Below, piece by piece: positions 25,202 to 40,800 of a stretch of DNA of 64,000 bases. Location of the stretch: positions 83,509,867-83,573,866 of the forward strand of contig NW_022098066.1 of NCBI RefSeq assembly GCF_002288925.2, read 5' to 3'. A program made the translations under genes and the position numbers. The DNA is from Delphinapterus leucas. Its lineage: Eukaryota; Chordata; Mammalia; Artiodactyla; Monodontidae. Within the stretch, counting starts at the first letter, position 1; every line of letters begins with the position of its first letter. A model generated the notes under the pieces. That model saw only the letters and a program-made list of their open reading frames with translations, had not been told where the DNA came from and ran no database searches.

Positions 25202-25345
25202 TCACTCTCTATTTCCAAGTCCCATCACTTGGGCTTCAGAGCAGAGTGTGTGGTATTTTTCTGGGCTCAAGGTATAAATTGACATGGTGTTCAAGAACTT
25301 GTCCAGTGGACACAGCCGGTCAGGGCAACCTTTCGGCACCTGCTC
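25202..25345 (-). CDS. ACP6: ACP6 exon 10 (last coding exon)
   Basis: The minus-strand acceptor cttccacag precedes GAG CAG GTG. The frame runs 47 codons (residues 375-421) to TGA at 25202-25204. The peptide includes [20 protein letters not shown], the ACP6 C-terminal signature, and ends GLGNRE. The splice from exon 9 is in phase 0. Confidence 0.93.
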   Translation of the reverse strand, partial: EQVPKGCPDRLCPLDKFLNTMSIYTLSPEKYHTLCSEAQVMGLGNRE

Positions 25346-25989
25346 CTGTGGAAGAGACAGAACTCAGCAGGGGCACTGAGGACCCTGTCTGGCTGTTTTC
25401 AGCTGTGCCCGGAGTTCTGAAAGGCTTTGACCCAATGGTGTGTGTATACACACATATAACAGCCAGGAAGGTCCCATTAACTGGTCAACTTCCAGATTAA
25501 GAGCACTATGCCCTGCTTGTGAAAGTCCCTCAAGAACTGTTGGTTGAATTGACTGGGAAAACACACTCATGTTTACTCCTGAGCTGGGAAGGCTAAAGGT
25601 CTAAGCCGTGGGGAGTGCTCTAGCCCCTGCCCTGGACAGCAACCTGCTGAAGCAGCCAAGGCACCGAGAGTACTGACAGTAAACATCACCTCCCAAAGAC
25701 ATCATCATTAATTTTCAAAACAGGCCTCACAGTCAGGGTGTTACATCCTGGCAGAGACACTCAGGAGAAGAGAAGGGTGGTCCTATTCTTAGAAGATAAG
25801 GGATAAGGCCCAAGTCCCAGCCTGCCACTATATGCCCAGTTCTGCCTTAACCCTGGGCCACAGCCTTGAGAGGATTCAGAGAGCTCAGGTGCCAGTGGAG
25901 ACTCCCTGGGCCTGCGGAGGGAGACTTGGTGCTAAACCAGGTGGGTGGGGTCGCCCAGCCACCTCCCAACCCCACCGCAGAGCTCTTAC
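25346..25989 (-). other. ACP6: ACP6 intron 9
   Basis: This 644-bp GT-AG intron holds no recognisable repeat or nested gene. Confidence 0.9.
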
Positions 25990-26155
25990 CTCCCCACGGT
26001 AATAGAGCTGCACAAACCATTCCTTAGATTCCCGGTGCTGGTAGAGTTCCATGGTCAGGTCCACAGCAAACGGGGGCCATCTGTGGTCAAAAATCCCCAG
26101 GGCCATTAAGAGAGGCATGAGGGTCACATCATGAGCTGCATAGAGGTACAGCTTT
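25990..26155 (-). CDS. ACP6: ACP6 exon 9 (HD catalytic motif)
   Basis: It has the acceptor cttcttgcag and donor GAG|GTAAGA. It encodes residues 319 (split)-374, beginning [20 protein letters not shown]. The His-Asp pair (H327-D328 in my numbering) is the histidine-acid-phosphatase C-terminal catalytic motif, whose Asp acts as proton donor. The remainder ([19 protein letters not shown]) is the conserved core strand-helix region. No residue expected at the active site is lost. Confidence 0.95.
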
Positions 26156-26984
26156 CTGCAAGAAGAAAACAGCCCTTCACAATTAATTCTTGACCTTAGG
26201 GCTCTGGAGGCCAGGACACTGCTGCCTTCGCAAGTGAGGACACCGGTGACGTCTACGAATCAGCTGAGCCTACTAAAAACTCCTTTGAAGTAGGTCGTGG
26301 GGAGAACCCTCATCCCGCACGCCCCTCCTTTTCATGAGGAGGGATCCACACTGGAGTAGCTCTCCGGGCCTCCTCCTGCCCGACCAACCACCTACTCCTC
26401 CCCCGGTGAGTTCTGAAGAAGAAACTGGGCATGTGTGGCACAGCTCTACCTCTCTCTTCTCTTCGGGACCCGCCTGCCTACAGCAAATGTTCTTCCTACT
26501 CTCAGCTGTGTGATGAGTTTAGCAGAGCAAGCTCTCCTTGTTAGGGAAGCTTGCAGTTTGGGGGAATTAAGTCCATTTCATTAATATGCCTGTTTGGCCC
26601 TCAATACATTCTCTAAATGGGCTTTAATCAGTAATAAAGTTGCCTTTTAATCTATATCTACCTGAACCCTGTATCTGTCTCTTGGGAAACACTGAGGATT
26701 TTATTTGTTGACCCTCAACCTAGAAGGCTAGCATTGGACCCTACAGTACTCTACAGACACAAGGCCGAGGCGGGGCAAGGTGGCAAAGGTCAGTAAGAAA
26801 TATATTGTCATTGCAGGTCTGTGAAGGACAGGGAAGGTCATTCACATGATTTGCTATTATAAATCTAGGCCCAAAGTTCCTGAATGTTCCTATTTCAACT
26901 CACTGTCCCCTACCTTTCCCACACTCATCGCGCATTTCTAACTACGTACAATTCTTTCTCTCAAGAAGGCAGTCTACAACAGTC

Positions 26985-27150
26985 CTTCTCCAATATTAGG
27001 GTGCTTACAAACCACCTGGGTGTCTTGTTAAAATGCAGATTCTGATTCAGTGGGTCAGGCTGGGGCCAGAAACTCTAACAACCCCAGGTGACAGTGAAGC
27101 TGTTTATCTGCAGACCACACTTTGCTTAGCAAGTGCCCAGGACACATAAC
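26985..27150. mobile_element. MER5-like hAT fragment
   Basis: accacctgggtgtcttgtt, aaaatgcagattctgattca and gggtcaggctggggcc are typical of the short non-autonomous MER5 elements. It lies in ACP6 intron 8. Confidence 0.7.
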
Positions 27151-27573
27151 ATTCCAAATCCATGGTCCCTAACCTGGGGTTCCGGGCACTCCGAAAGTGG
27201 CAGTGGACGTTCACAAGCCACTTCCAACATTTTTAAATGCCCAGTAGATATCCTACCTTCCTGTATACTCAGTGAAGGTGTTCAAACAATCCATTAAGCA
27301 ATTATCCGTGTTTGGGGCTATTATAATACCGAATCCGTGTGATGTCCTAATTAGCTACTCCATTGGACACATGTTCAATTAGTTAAAAAAAAAAAATAAA
27401 TTTAGGGTTCTTTTTTACTAAAATAAAATTTCCGAACATGGTAGGACAGGTGTGGCAGGAAGAAAGGTAGAAATGTTGTGAATGTCTCTGGGACACGTGG
27501 CCTCTTAAACATCTACTTTCAGCCTCCTTCTTGCCCTCCTAGAACCTGGGTTCTCTCCCTGCAGCCAGACGCC

Positions 27574-27605
27574 ACCCCGCCCCCACCCCCACCCCCACTG
27601 CCCCC
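27574..27605 (-). promoter_or_regulatory. Intronic G-run cluster next to ACP6 exon 8 donor
   Basis: On the minus strand there are five runs of 4-5 G separated by 1-4 nt, located 33-65 nt downstream of the exon 8 splice donor at 27638. G-triplets at this distance are known intronic splicing enhancers, and the array also fits a G-quadruplex. The function is inferred. Confidence 0.5.
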
Positions 27606-27638
27606 AGCCACACCAAGCTGAGCTGCTGGGCCAGGTAC

Positions 27639-27734
27639 CTGGTCTTGCCGGGCGGGGTGGCAGGGTCCACGACTTTCAGCAGGTTGCTTTCCAGAATGTG
27701 GAGGAATTGGCCCACTGCCATCTGAAGGCTTTCC
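27639..27734 (-). CDS. ACP6: ACP6 exon 8
   Basis: It has the acceptor cgccatag and donor CCAG|GTACCT. Residues 287 (split)-318 include [20 protein letters not shown], followed by the variable [11 protein letters not shown]. The split codons at both ends (AG|G and AG|A, Arg) join cleanly to exons 7 and 9. A dense cluster of G-runs lies 33-65 nt after the donor. Confidence 0.94.
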
Positions 27735-28671
27735 CTATGGCGAGTAAACAATATTTAAGTACCCAGCGGGCACCTGGCACACAAGGGATGCAGGCTAGTT
27801 CTGCCCCCTTGAACCTCATGAGCCCAATGAGACAGAGCTGAGAAAAGACAAGGGATGCATGAGGGACAGTGACAGGCGGTAAGGAGAAAAACAGCGCTGC
27901 CACAAGTCTGAGGGCTCTCTGTGCGCAAAGACTGCCAACAATAACAGCAGCAGGATATAGACCTGGTAAGAACACAGCTGAGACAGGATAAGTCATGGAG
28001 AACCAGGCCTTCATGGTTAAAAGAACAAAACTGGGAAGGACACGGTGTAATGAATTCCAGGAATTCCAGAAGGCCTTTAGAAAAGCCATCCAAAGGAACT
28101 GCCTAAACTACACTTCCTACGCTTCTTTGGAATTTAGACCATAAGGACTTTTCTTATTTATTTAACAAGAAGTTCAACACTAGTGCCCCCAGGCTTGGCA
28201 CTGTGGCTCCACCACTTTCATTCTCAGGACTGTCAACCTCATGATCACAAGGTGGTGCCTCTACTCAAAGCACTTCTTCTCACAGTAGCAAACAAAGCTG
28301 AAAGATGGGGGCTAGTAAGTAGCAAAAAGGCTTGGTTTGGGTGCCTCACACTTTTTACCAAAGAGGAAAAGAAAACCTCTTCCAGAATTCCCAGAACCCA
28401 ATCACTGACAAAAGGAAACGGGGTTGCCATGATTGGCTTAGACCAATCTTTACTCAGGGTGACTGGGTAAATGGCCACCTTTATAAATCAAGGAAAGTTG
28501 AAGCAATAGCTGAGGAGTATGCAAATACGCTTTCCAGAAGAATGTGTGCAGGCCAAGCCAAGTTGGATGGCACTGTGAAGTTGTAACCATTTGTCCTTGA
28601 AGAAACATCAGTTTTATGAAACCAGGGCTAACGGAAAGGAGAATGGATCAGGTCTTGTGTGAGACGCTTTA

Positions 28672-28860
28672 CACCAGGAGAAAGCAAACTATGGCCATGG
28701 GCCAAATCCAACCCACCTGCCTGTTTTTGTAAATGGAGTTTTATTGGAACACAGTTGTGCCCATTTGTTTGCGTATGATCTATGGCTGCTTTCACGCTAC
28801 ACGGGCTGAGATGAGCGGATGCAACGGACAATACACGGGCCGCAAAGCTATATTTACTAA
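28672..28860. mobile_element. hAT-type DNA transposon fragment
   Basis: actatggccatgggccaaat, tttattggaacacagttgtg and tctatggctgctttcacgct are well-known wording of an abundant mammalian non-autonomous hAT element. I leave the exact subfamily open. Confidence 0.65.
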
Positions 28861-29324
28861 ATATGTGTGTATGTGTTGGTGGAGGGGAAGGCAGTGAGTG
28901 ACAATTTAGGTCCAGTGGGGCCACTTCAGGAAAAGATGAAGGAAGGAGACAAGTCACAGGGAGTGGCAGCAAGCTGAGTGGCGCGACTGGAGCCTTTCAG
29001 ATGCCCGAGGCAAGTGCAAAGTGGACACACTGACTCTGTGTGGGAGAAAAGCAGGCAGAGGCTCCTATGCTTATGCAAGACCAAGCAAATTCTTGAAATG
29101 TTAGCTGCTTTTTCCTCCCACTCATCTTCCCCAGGACTGTTCCTCTACTTCCCATCTCCCCTCTCTACCAAGTCACCTATTCTGAGGACAAGCTGAATGC
29201 TTTGAACCAATCACAGAAAGGTGTTTTTTGAAATTTGGTAAGAGAGGCATTCCCCATTCTGGTAGTCAGGAAATATGTCTTCTAAAAACAGAGCCCTAAG
29301 TACCAGTAAAATAGAGAAAACACA

Positions 29325-29530
29325 GGACTGGTGGTCAGAAGATCTGGGTTCAAGTCCCGCCTCTGCCACTTGCTAGCTGAGCCTGGGCAAGGTAGCCCAC
29401 ATCTCTCAGGTCCAGTTTCTCCATCTCTAAAGCGAGGACTTGGGACTTGTCAGGGATAATGACACCCACCTCACAGCGAGAACAGGAAGGTGCTTTGTAA
29501 ATTGTAATGTGATGAATAAAGTAGCAATAA
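29325..29530 (+). mobile_element. MIR SINE
   Basis: Sense MIR: ggttcaagtcccgcctctgc, cacttgctagctgagcctgg, agtttctccatctctaaagc. Confidence 0.85.
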
Positions 29531-29858
29531 TGATTCTTCCTTCAGCATCCCCGCCACCCCAATCTTTTGAAACTTAAAGCAAAGGAAAAAGTCAGTGATT
29601 AAGAGAAATCCAGTCGAGTGGTGGCTCCCGGGTCTGTGTAACAGTGAATGGAAGCACTAGGTCACTAGTCCCAGCTCTGGAAATGTAAGGACCTAGGGCC
29701 GAGTCCATTCAGAAGGCCAGGAGAATGGGGTGATCTCGGCCTCTGCACACAGAGACGCCAGCTAACAAGTGTGAGCAGGCCTGATGAGCCCCCTTCCCCA
29801 CACACTGGGAGGTATGACCGAGCGTGACTTTATGCCAGCAGCTGAAGAGGCTCCTTAC

Positions 29859-29959
29859 CTGTCTTCCCTTTGCAGGATGTACAAGGCTGTGTCCACCGCT
29901 CTCTGCTCAATCATCCATGCAAACCTCTTCAGCGTGGGGCAGCTCGGGAGGCTGTGCAC
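29859..29959 (-). CDS. ACP6: ACP6 exon 7
   Basis: It has the acceptor acctttcag and donor GACAG|GTAAGG. It encodes residues 254-286, [20 protein letters not shown] then [13 protein letters not shown], plus two bases of the split Arg codon. It matches the ACP6 helical cap segment. The plus-strand ORF here is a shadow. Confidence 0.94.
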
Positions 29960-31192
29960 CTGAAAGGTCCAAGGTACAGTTTTTGAAGGAAATGCTTCTC
30001 ATCCACTGAGCCTGGCAGCCAGTCAGCTTCCATGGAGCCCTAGGGGCCTGTCTTCTCCTGGGGAGAGCCTTAACAGCTCAAAAATCTATGTCCCCAAGGC
30101 CTGTCGGAAGCTATTCCTCGAGATCTAAAGGCCCAGGAAAAAAAATTGTTTTTCCTTTTTCTGATACTCCTCATCTACCCCAAAGTAAAAAAAATTTGTA
30201 TTTTCTTAAGCTAAAAAAAAAACAAAAAATTGAATAGAATACAAGGCAAGGAATTCATAAATTTCTACTTGGCCTTCATTTTCCCCAAGATGATTTCTAA
30301 AAAGTATGCCATATAAATATGTTATGTATGCAAACTCTTGGTTATTAAACTTAAACCTATTTTACACATAAGCACAAGGTGCATTTCTGCCTTCAGGGCA
30401 CACCATCATCTTCACAAGAGAAGGAAGGAAGATCCAGGCTACTGCCTTTGGGTGTCCGACTTTTTTTTTTTTTTTTTTGCGGTACACGGGCCTCTCACTG
30501 CTGCGGCCTCTCCCGTTGCAGAGCACAGGCTCCGGACGCACAGGCTCAGCGGCCATGGCTCACGGGCCCAGCCGCTCCGCAGCATGTGGGATCTTCCCGG
30601 ACTGGGGCACGAACCCCTGTCCCCTGCATCGGCAGGCGGACTCTCAACCACTGCGCCACCAGGAAAGCCCGGGTTTCCGACTTTTGAATCTAGGACAGCA
30701 TTTCCTATTGTGCGGTCTTCAGTATTTATTAGATAAGAAAGATTCTATGGCTAAACAAGTTTGAGAAAAACAGACTTAAGGATGAACCAACTTTCTTTAC
30801 TACAGGCTTCTCAGATTCTTTAACATGCTGACGTGTGTATAGACTCTCCAACAATAAAGAGGGACTCCAAAATTTTTAGACAATAATCTCTCCCTACCAT
30901 CACCCACCCCACCCCTGCCTGCCCACGTAATACACACTCACATCATGAGCATTCTGGTGAATGTGCTTTAAGAAACTCTGGTTGAGAGTTAAATGTCTGG
31001 GCCCCCAACCCAGTAAGGGGTCCTCCTTGATTGTTCCCTATCCCTCAGTTCCCACGTCCATTCTGTCTGCAAGTCCTATCACAGCTGCCTCCAAGCCAGG
31101 AGCTCTCCACCCAGTTCTAACTCAGAAGGCAGCCCACCAAGCCTCCCCCAGGGTCCCCCACCCCCAGGGCCCGAGGAGGACAGCCAGCCCAC
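29960..31192 (-). other. ACP6: ACP6 intron 6
   Basis: This 1233-bp GT-AG intron contains one antisense-to-plus SINE (30464-30670) and A/T-rich stretches near 30140-30240. Confidence 0.85.
30464..30670 (-). mobile_element. CHR-type SINE, short form
   Basis: The complement of gggctttcctggtggcgcag ends at 30670, and a T-run (poly(A)) lies at its left end. Flanking repeats gtgtccgactttt and gtttccgactttt differ by one base, giving a convincing target duplication. It lies in ACP6 intron 6, in the same orientation as the gene. Confidence 0.9.
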
Positions 31193-31325
31193 CTGCTCAG
31201 CAGCTATGTTGTCCAGGAGGATGAGGAAGTCCACTCCATCGCTACTGGCAATGCCCATCCCTTCCTTCACCTTCTTCAAATCCTCTGAGATCCCTGGCTG
31301 CAAAGAAGCAGCCTGCCTCCGGCCT
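31193..31325 (-). CDS. ACP6: ACP6 exon 6
   Basis: It has the acceptor tttggcag and donor GAGCAG|GTGGGC. The single leading A completes an Arg codon, then 44 codons (residues 210-253) read [20 protein letters not shown] and go on to [12 protein letters not shown]. The frame is intact. Confidence 0.94.
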
Positions 31326-32178
31326 CTGCCAAAGAATAAAAAGTTACTCCTTATATTTCATCATACTGTATAGTGATTAACAGTTGACAAAGTATATCTC
31401 ATTCTTCATTTGGGATCTCATTTAACCTTCAACGACGACTCACTGGGGTTAGCTAGTATTATTGCCATGGTATAGATGAATAAACTAAGACTCTATGAGG
31501 TCAAATGACTTGTAAAAGGAAGTTAGTATGTACCAGGACTAGAATAATAACCTGGATTTTCCAAATCCCACTCTAGCATTATCAAAAACAATGCAAGCAT
31601 GGCCAGGTCTGCTTGAAAACAGCATTCTCCTTCTTCTGGGGGAACACATACTACATAGTTTTAGTGCAGACCAGAAATACCTGAAAACTGCAAAGTGCCA
31701 TCAGCCCAAACCAATCTATCCTACACGGCAGAACGTTGGTAAGAAAAAGGGAAGCTGTGTCTTCTTCTGCTCGTCCATCTGGATTTGCAGTTTGATGACT
31801 GACTTACTCATCTTTATTTAATCATCTTTTCTGTAAGGTTCTTCATCTGCCCCATCTGAGAGCATTGAAGGATTGAAGAGAGGATAATGCTTGGCAAACG
31901 GCAAAGCCCCACTCATGGCTGTATACACCATCTTTCCAGCCCAGCGCGTGGCTCTCCCCAGGCATCCTGTACCTTCACTATTAGCCTGTCACTGTGAGTA
32001 AGAGCTGCCTCACTTCCTGGACAGTTGATGGCAGACCTGAGCTTAATGCAATCTCTTTCATTCCTTATCCACCAGCAAGGCCAGCCTGGGCAGGCCCTCA
32101 GTTCAGGGAGCGCCTGCCAGCTAAGGCGGTAAAACACTGCCTGTTCACCCCTGGTGAGCAAGAATCAGGGGCAGTTAC
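31326..32178 (-). other. ACP6: ACP6 intron 5
   Basis: This 853-bp GT-AG intron contains an antisense MIR at about 31350-31560 and otherwise unremarkable sequence. Confidence 0.85.
31350..31560 (-). mobile_element. MIR fragment
   Basis: MIR complement: gatctcatttaaccttcaac, tgccatggtatagatgaat, and ctctatgaggtcaaatgac. Confidence 0.7.
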
Positions 32179-32266
32179 CTGGTTCTTTCCCGGAGCCTCT
32201 GGCAGTTTTGGTAGTTGGGGTACAAGACTTCAGAGCTTGCTTCATCAGTGTGGATGATGATGGGTC
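32179..32266 (-). CDS. ACP6: ACP6 exon 5
   Basis: It has the acceptor cattccttccag and donor ACCAG|GTAACT. The 88 bp encode residues 180 (split)-208, [20 protein letters not shown], then CQRLRERT plus two bases of an Arg codon. The histidine-phosphatase lid/substrate-contact segment matches ACP6. Confidence 0.94.
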
Positions 32267-36240
<3,974 letters not shown>

Positions 36241-36310
36241 CTAACCTCAGGCCAGAGCAGACCATCACAGCTCTGCAGGCGGCTTCCCAGAGCAGGGAAG
36301 CATCGCTCAC

Positions 36311-36439
36311 CTTCAGCGTGGTCTCGTGGTACTGAGAGTCGAAAGGAGAATGTGGTTTCGGGCCACCAGCTAGATTGGTGACTGTGTAATCAAACCGAGT
36401 TTGGGGTGGGACCTCTAGTAGCTGGGGTTTCCACTCTAC
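36311..36439 (-). CDS. ACP6: ACP6 exon 2
   Basis: It has the acceptor gtcacaacag and donor CTGAAG|GTGAGC. It encodes 43 whole codons (residues 67-109), [20 protein letters not shown], then [20 protein letters not shown] and TLK. It is almost the same as human ACP6 as I recall it. Confidence 0.96.
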
Positions 36440-38099
36440 CTGTTGTGACCACAAAAAAACAACATATTGTTTAAAAAGGTTCTTGAAACTTAAGAGCATT
36501 GATATCCAGCAGCACATAGCTAGAATCACACTGACACTAGACAAGCAACCTTCCAATGGGAAGGAAGGAAAGAAACTTTAACTCCAGCTCCAATTAAGGG
36601 AAGAAAAGACTGCGACTTATTATTCCAGGTGTCCGCAGCCCAAGTCCTGTTATTGCTACACCAGTGCTCACTGTTACGGTATTGCTCTGGCACTAAGCCC
36701 AGACTGAAGTAAAGGGGAGAAGCAGCCAGAGTGCCGTGGCGAATGAATGAATGAACTAATGATGGAATAAGTGAATGAATATGATATAATCTCAGTGACC
36801 GTATACTTAAGAATTTTTAAGAAATCAACCTGCAGGCTTTTATGGCCCTTCCTTAAGGACTCTTGTAACTACTACGTATTTCCCTTCCTTTCATCCAACT
36901 TCTCAAATAAGTAGCTGCCCCCTAAAAAACCTTCACTTCTTCACCATCTTCCTTTATTCCTTGCAGTCTGGCTCCTGCCCCAACTGTACTGATTTTCAAA
37001 ACATAACAAGTAGTCAGAGGCCTCACAGCTCCAACTGCCAACTGCCCATAAAATTCTTACATGCACTGAGTCCCATGTGATGCCTTAAATTTTAAAAACA
37101 AAAGTCTTTTCTTCTAATCCCATATACCAGCCCCTCTTCCCAACTGACTATGATTCTCAAGGCTACCCCAATCCTCCTAGTTGCCAAGACTCAAACCTCT
37201 GACTCACCCCACTGCTCCCCCATCCCCACCCCAGACCCTGTGGATCACTGGCTAGAAAAAATGTTACTCCCACTGGTCCTTCTTTTATCTTATTCTTAGA
37301 GTATAAAACCTTATTACCTCAGGCAAAGTCCTGTGACAGGCTCTCTCCCTCCCACCCCCCAAACCATATATACATAACCACCCAATTAATCTTGCTAGGC
37401 CACTCTCATCATATCAATAGCTTTTTCCTAATGTTCCAAGAGAGAAGCGTCTGCCTTTCAGGACTTTTGGCCCAGCCTCTGTCCCCAGCTGTACTGCCAC
37501 TACGCCTCTCTCTTCCCCTACCCAGGCCAGACCATACCCACTGCTTCCTCTACATCTTCTTTCAGCTTGCTTCCCTTGCTCGGAGGGACTCCTGTCCGTC
37601 TCTGTCCATCCAGCTTCTCTCCAAGGTTCAATGACAGCTCAAGCCTTACCTCCCCAGCTGTGACTGCGCCAGCTTTCAGTGGTTGTCTTCTTATCCGAAT
37701 TCCTACAGCACTTACAGTATATAACTCAATTTCTTACTGCTTCATTTTGTTTTAAAACTAACTTTTGAAAACCTACGATGTCACACAGCATTGTATTTAT
37801 CTTGGTGCCTCCCAGAAATATCCCAGGAGACGGCTACTGGGAGTCCCAGGTCCATTCCTCCAAAAGGCATTGTCTCAGCCTCACCTGCACCCGGTATCCA
37901 AACACCTGAGCCTCTTCCCCTGCTGGTGCTACAGCAACTGATATCAGAAGATTGGGTGTTCAGAGCCGAGACCTTCTTCCTACAATCTTTTGATCACTGT
38001 TCCTCCTTTCAAAGTTCTAACACTATAACTTCCCTTCATAAAACCCTTCAAGGGCTCATAGCTGCATGATGGCCCCTGCCTCTCTCTCTTCACCAATTC

Positions 38100-38479
38100 T
38101 TCCCTGCCCTACACACTTCTTCTCTAGCCACACAACTCTGTTGCCTAGAACACCATCCCCACACCTCCTGGCCTTTCAACCTCATGTTCCTTCTGCCTGG
38201 AATTTTCTTTTCCCTTTCGTCTGGAAAGACTTCTGTTCATTCCACAAAACAGCTTAAATGTTGCCAGAAGCTGTGACCTTGGGCCTGTGCTCTCACAGCA
38301 GCCTCAGTGGATCTTTTTGGTAGCCTTTGCCAAACTGTATTAGACAAGTCCCTTTACTAGTCTGTCCTGCTCAGCAGACTTAGCTCCTGAGAGCAGAGCC
38401 TGTGTCATCTATTGACCTCTGCATTTTGGATGTCCAACAAAGGGCCTGGCACACAGTAGGCATAATTAACAGCTCCAAC
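38100..38479 (+). mobile_element. L2 LINE fragment
   Basis: ccttctgcctggaattttct, ttctgttcattccacaaaac, and gggcctggcacacagtaggc, ending near the SINE insertion. This is typical L2 3' wording in sense orientation. Confidence 0.7.
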
Positions 38480-38600
38480 AGGGAATTCCCTGGCAGTCCA
38501 GTGGTTAGGACTCTGTACTTCCACTGCAGGGGGCACAGGTTCCATCCCAGGTTGGGGACCTAAGATCCCACAAGCTGCGCGGCCAAGGGGGGAAAAAAAT
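38480..38600 (+). mobile_element. Short CHR-family SINE (older form)
   Basis: gggaattccctggcagtcca, agtggttaggactctgtact, ggttggggacctaagatccc and an A-run. The target repeat is agctccaac at 38471-38479 versus agcttcaac at 38601-38609, one mismatch. Confidence 0.85.
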
Positions 38601-40529
38601 AGCTTCAACGATTTGTTAGATCCTGTGGAAGATACCAAGATTGAGATAACATGACCCTGCCTTTTTTGGATTTTCCGGTTAGTAGAGACAGCAAGCTATG
38701 TATGTAAATGATAGCAGAACTAAAATAGAAACTATGTGCTACAAGAAACCAGAGGAAGGCCATAGTAGTTCAAAGGCAAGACAGACCTTCTCTTCTGGCT
38801 GAGGATTCAGGAAAAGTTTCATGGAAGGAATGGTATTTGAAATGAATAGGATTTAGACAAGCAGAGACCAGACTTGAGAGTAAGAGGCAGGTAAGAAGAG
38901 AGGGTGGTATTCAGAATTCTAAGAATAGGTAGAAAGCTTGAGCAAAGCAGAGATGGGGAAGAATATATAGAGGAAAGAAGTGGCTTGGTTTGCCTGAATG
39001 TGGGAGTGGTTTTCAAACTTTTAAATTAGCAAATATCAGGTTGAGTTAGATTTGTATATTTAAAGGCAAAAACTGGAGTTCCTCTAGTTTAAGTAGGAGT
39101 GGGAATTCAGAACCCTAGCCACTCAGCATCCCCTTCGCCAGCAGGCTCCATAGAATAGTTTGAAAGCCATCAGTATAGATCACAATTGAAATGGAAAGAC
39201 TCAACGCAGAAAAGCCAATTTCAAGATGTCTGCCATAGAGCTGGTGAGAGCCTAAGGCCTCATCTAAGGCAGCAGGAATAGAAGGGGTGGATCCAAGACT
39301 TTTGAGTCAAACCTGGCAAGTGAGTAGATAAAAGCTTTATTTGGAGGCTATATTGGTAGGTAAACAAGAAAGAATAAAGAGAAAATGACTTTGATTTTGA
39401 GTCTGGGTTCCTAAGGTGGTAAAGGGTAATGGAGGAACTCCTTGACTAAAACTAAGGCCAAGACAGAAGAATAGCTGACAAACTGAGTTCAGGTTTGTAC
39501 GATTTAAGTTTCAGACACCTCCTTTGAGTTCCCAGCACTCCCCGCATATTCCTATAATTGGAATCTGTTTTGTCTCTCTCCTTCATCACATTGTAAACTC
39601 TTTTCTCTTTTACAGCTGAGATTGAATTATCCATCCTTGTAAGCCCAGTGTCTAAGCACAGGTCCTGATACCAGGTCCACAGGGCCCGCTCAGCCACACT
39701 ACAAAACCTCCTCCTGTTAGGTGCATTCACCAAGAGAGGATCTCTGGTTTTCCTAGGAGATGACTCCTGAGTTCTAGGTGATGTCAAGTCTAGAGTACAC
39801 ATTTTCAAATTTTCAAGGATGGATGATACATGAGCTCCATACATGGTGTCCATCCCACATACACACTCTCATTCTCGTGCCTGCTTTTCAGCTTCGGAGT
39901 TAGTGGCAAAGACTAACTTTATAATTTTATTTATTTATACTCCATTTTCAAGAACTAACTTAAAGTAAGTGGTAGCAATACCTAAAATATAGTAAGATAA
40001 GCAATTCAAAGTAGACAAGAAAGACAAAAGCAAATGAGTATATAGGGACCAAAAATATGGATAGAGTAATAAGAGTTTCTCAAAAAAATACATGCCATGA
40101 AGATCCATATACTTACTGTAGGTGGGCCAAAAGAGTCAGCACTAAGCTTTCTGGCTTTTATGTACACGGAGAAACTTGATCAGCTAGACAAGCTTAAAGA
40201 TAAAAGCAAGGCAACTGTTCAGGAGAAGCACACCACTTCTCATGCTAACAGACAAATTCCTCCCAAGGGTCCTCATAAAGAGGATATAATGAACATCTTT
40301 TCAGTAGTCACAGCAATGAGTTTTGTGGGATTGTTTCTCATTGTTCCCTCGACAGAGAATGATAGCATCTCACCAAAGCACATTTCCGTGAAGACAGTAC
40401 TACACTGGGATCGATATGCTACATTCAGGTAAAAGAAAAAAAATCTACGTAAAAGTAAACAAGAACTTCCAGGTGTAGATTTTAGAATAAACTAATGATT
40501 TGAAACCTTGCACACTGCACAGTAGTATC

Positions 40530-40800
40530 ACTGGGAAATTGTTTTAAAGTTACTGATGCCTGAGCCGCCTCCTGGGCTAATGACATCCAGATCTCCTGGG
40601 GATGGGGCCTCCGTTTTTTAAATGCTACCCAGTCCAGATAACTCTAAGGCTTCACCAGAGGAGCTTTTACCATATCTGGATGCTCTGGGTCAATTAAATC
40701 AGAATCCCTGGGAGACAGACGTAGGCATCAGTATTTTCTAAAGCTCCCCAGTTGAGTCCAAGGTCCCACCAAGGTTAAGAACCACCACTGCACAGGAATG
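40530..40800. mobile_element. MER5-like hAT fragments
   Basis: tcaattaaatcagaatccct, ggcatcagtattttctaaag and ccaaggttaagaaccaccac are MER5-type wording. Two adjacent degraded copies may be present. Confidence 0.6.

Larger units (their letters stand above)
26156..27638 (-). other. ACP6: ACP6 intron 8
   Basis: This 1483-bp GT-AG intron contains a MER5-like fragment (26985-27150) and, just after the donor, the G-run cluster at 27574-27605. The rest is unrecognised. Confidence 0.85.
27735..29858 (-). other. ACP6: ACP6 intron 7
   Basis: This 2124-bp GT-AG intron carries a hAT fragment at 28672-28860 and a MIR at 29325-29530. I see no nested gene. Confidence 0.85.

Noticed and set aside
30338..30764. 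Several overlapping 'proteins' ending with LNHCATREA-like peptides, recurring at 11117, 30379, 52199, 58312 and 61542.
   Set aside because: They are translations of CHR-type SINEs in various frames, not genes.
40097..40432. 111-codon plus-strand open frame in ACP6 intron 1.
   Set aside because: No recognisable family or splice and promoter context. It is consistent with chance in A/T-rich intron DNA.
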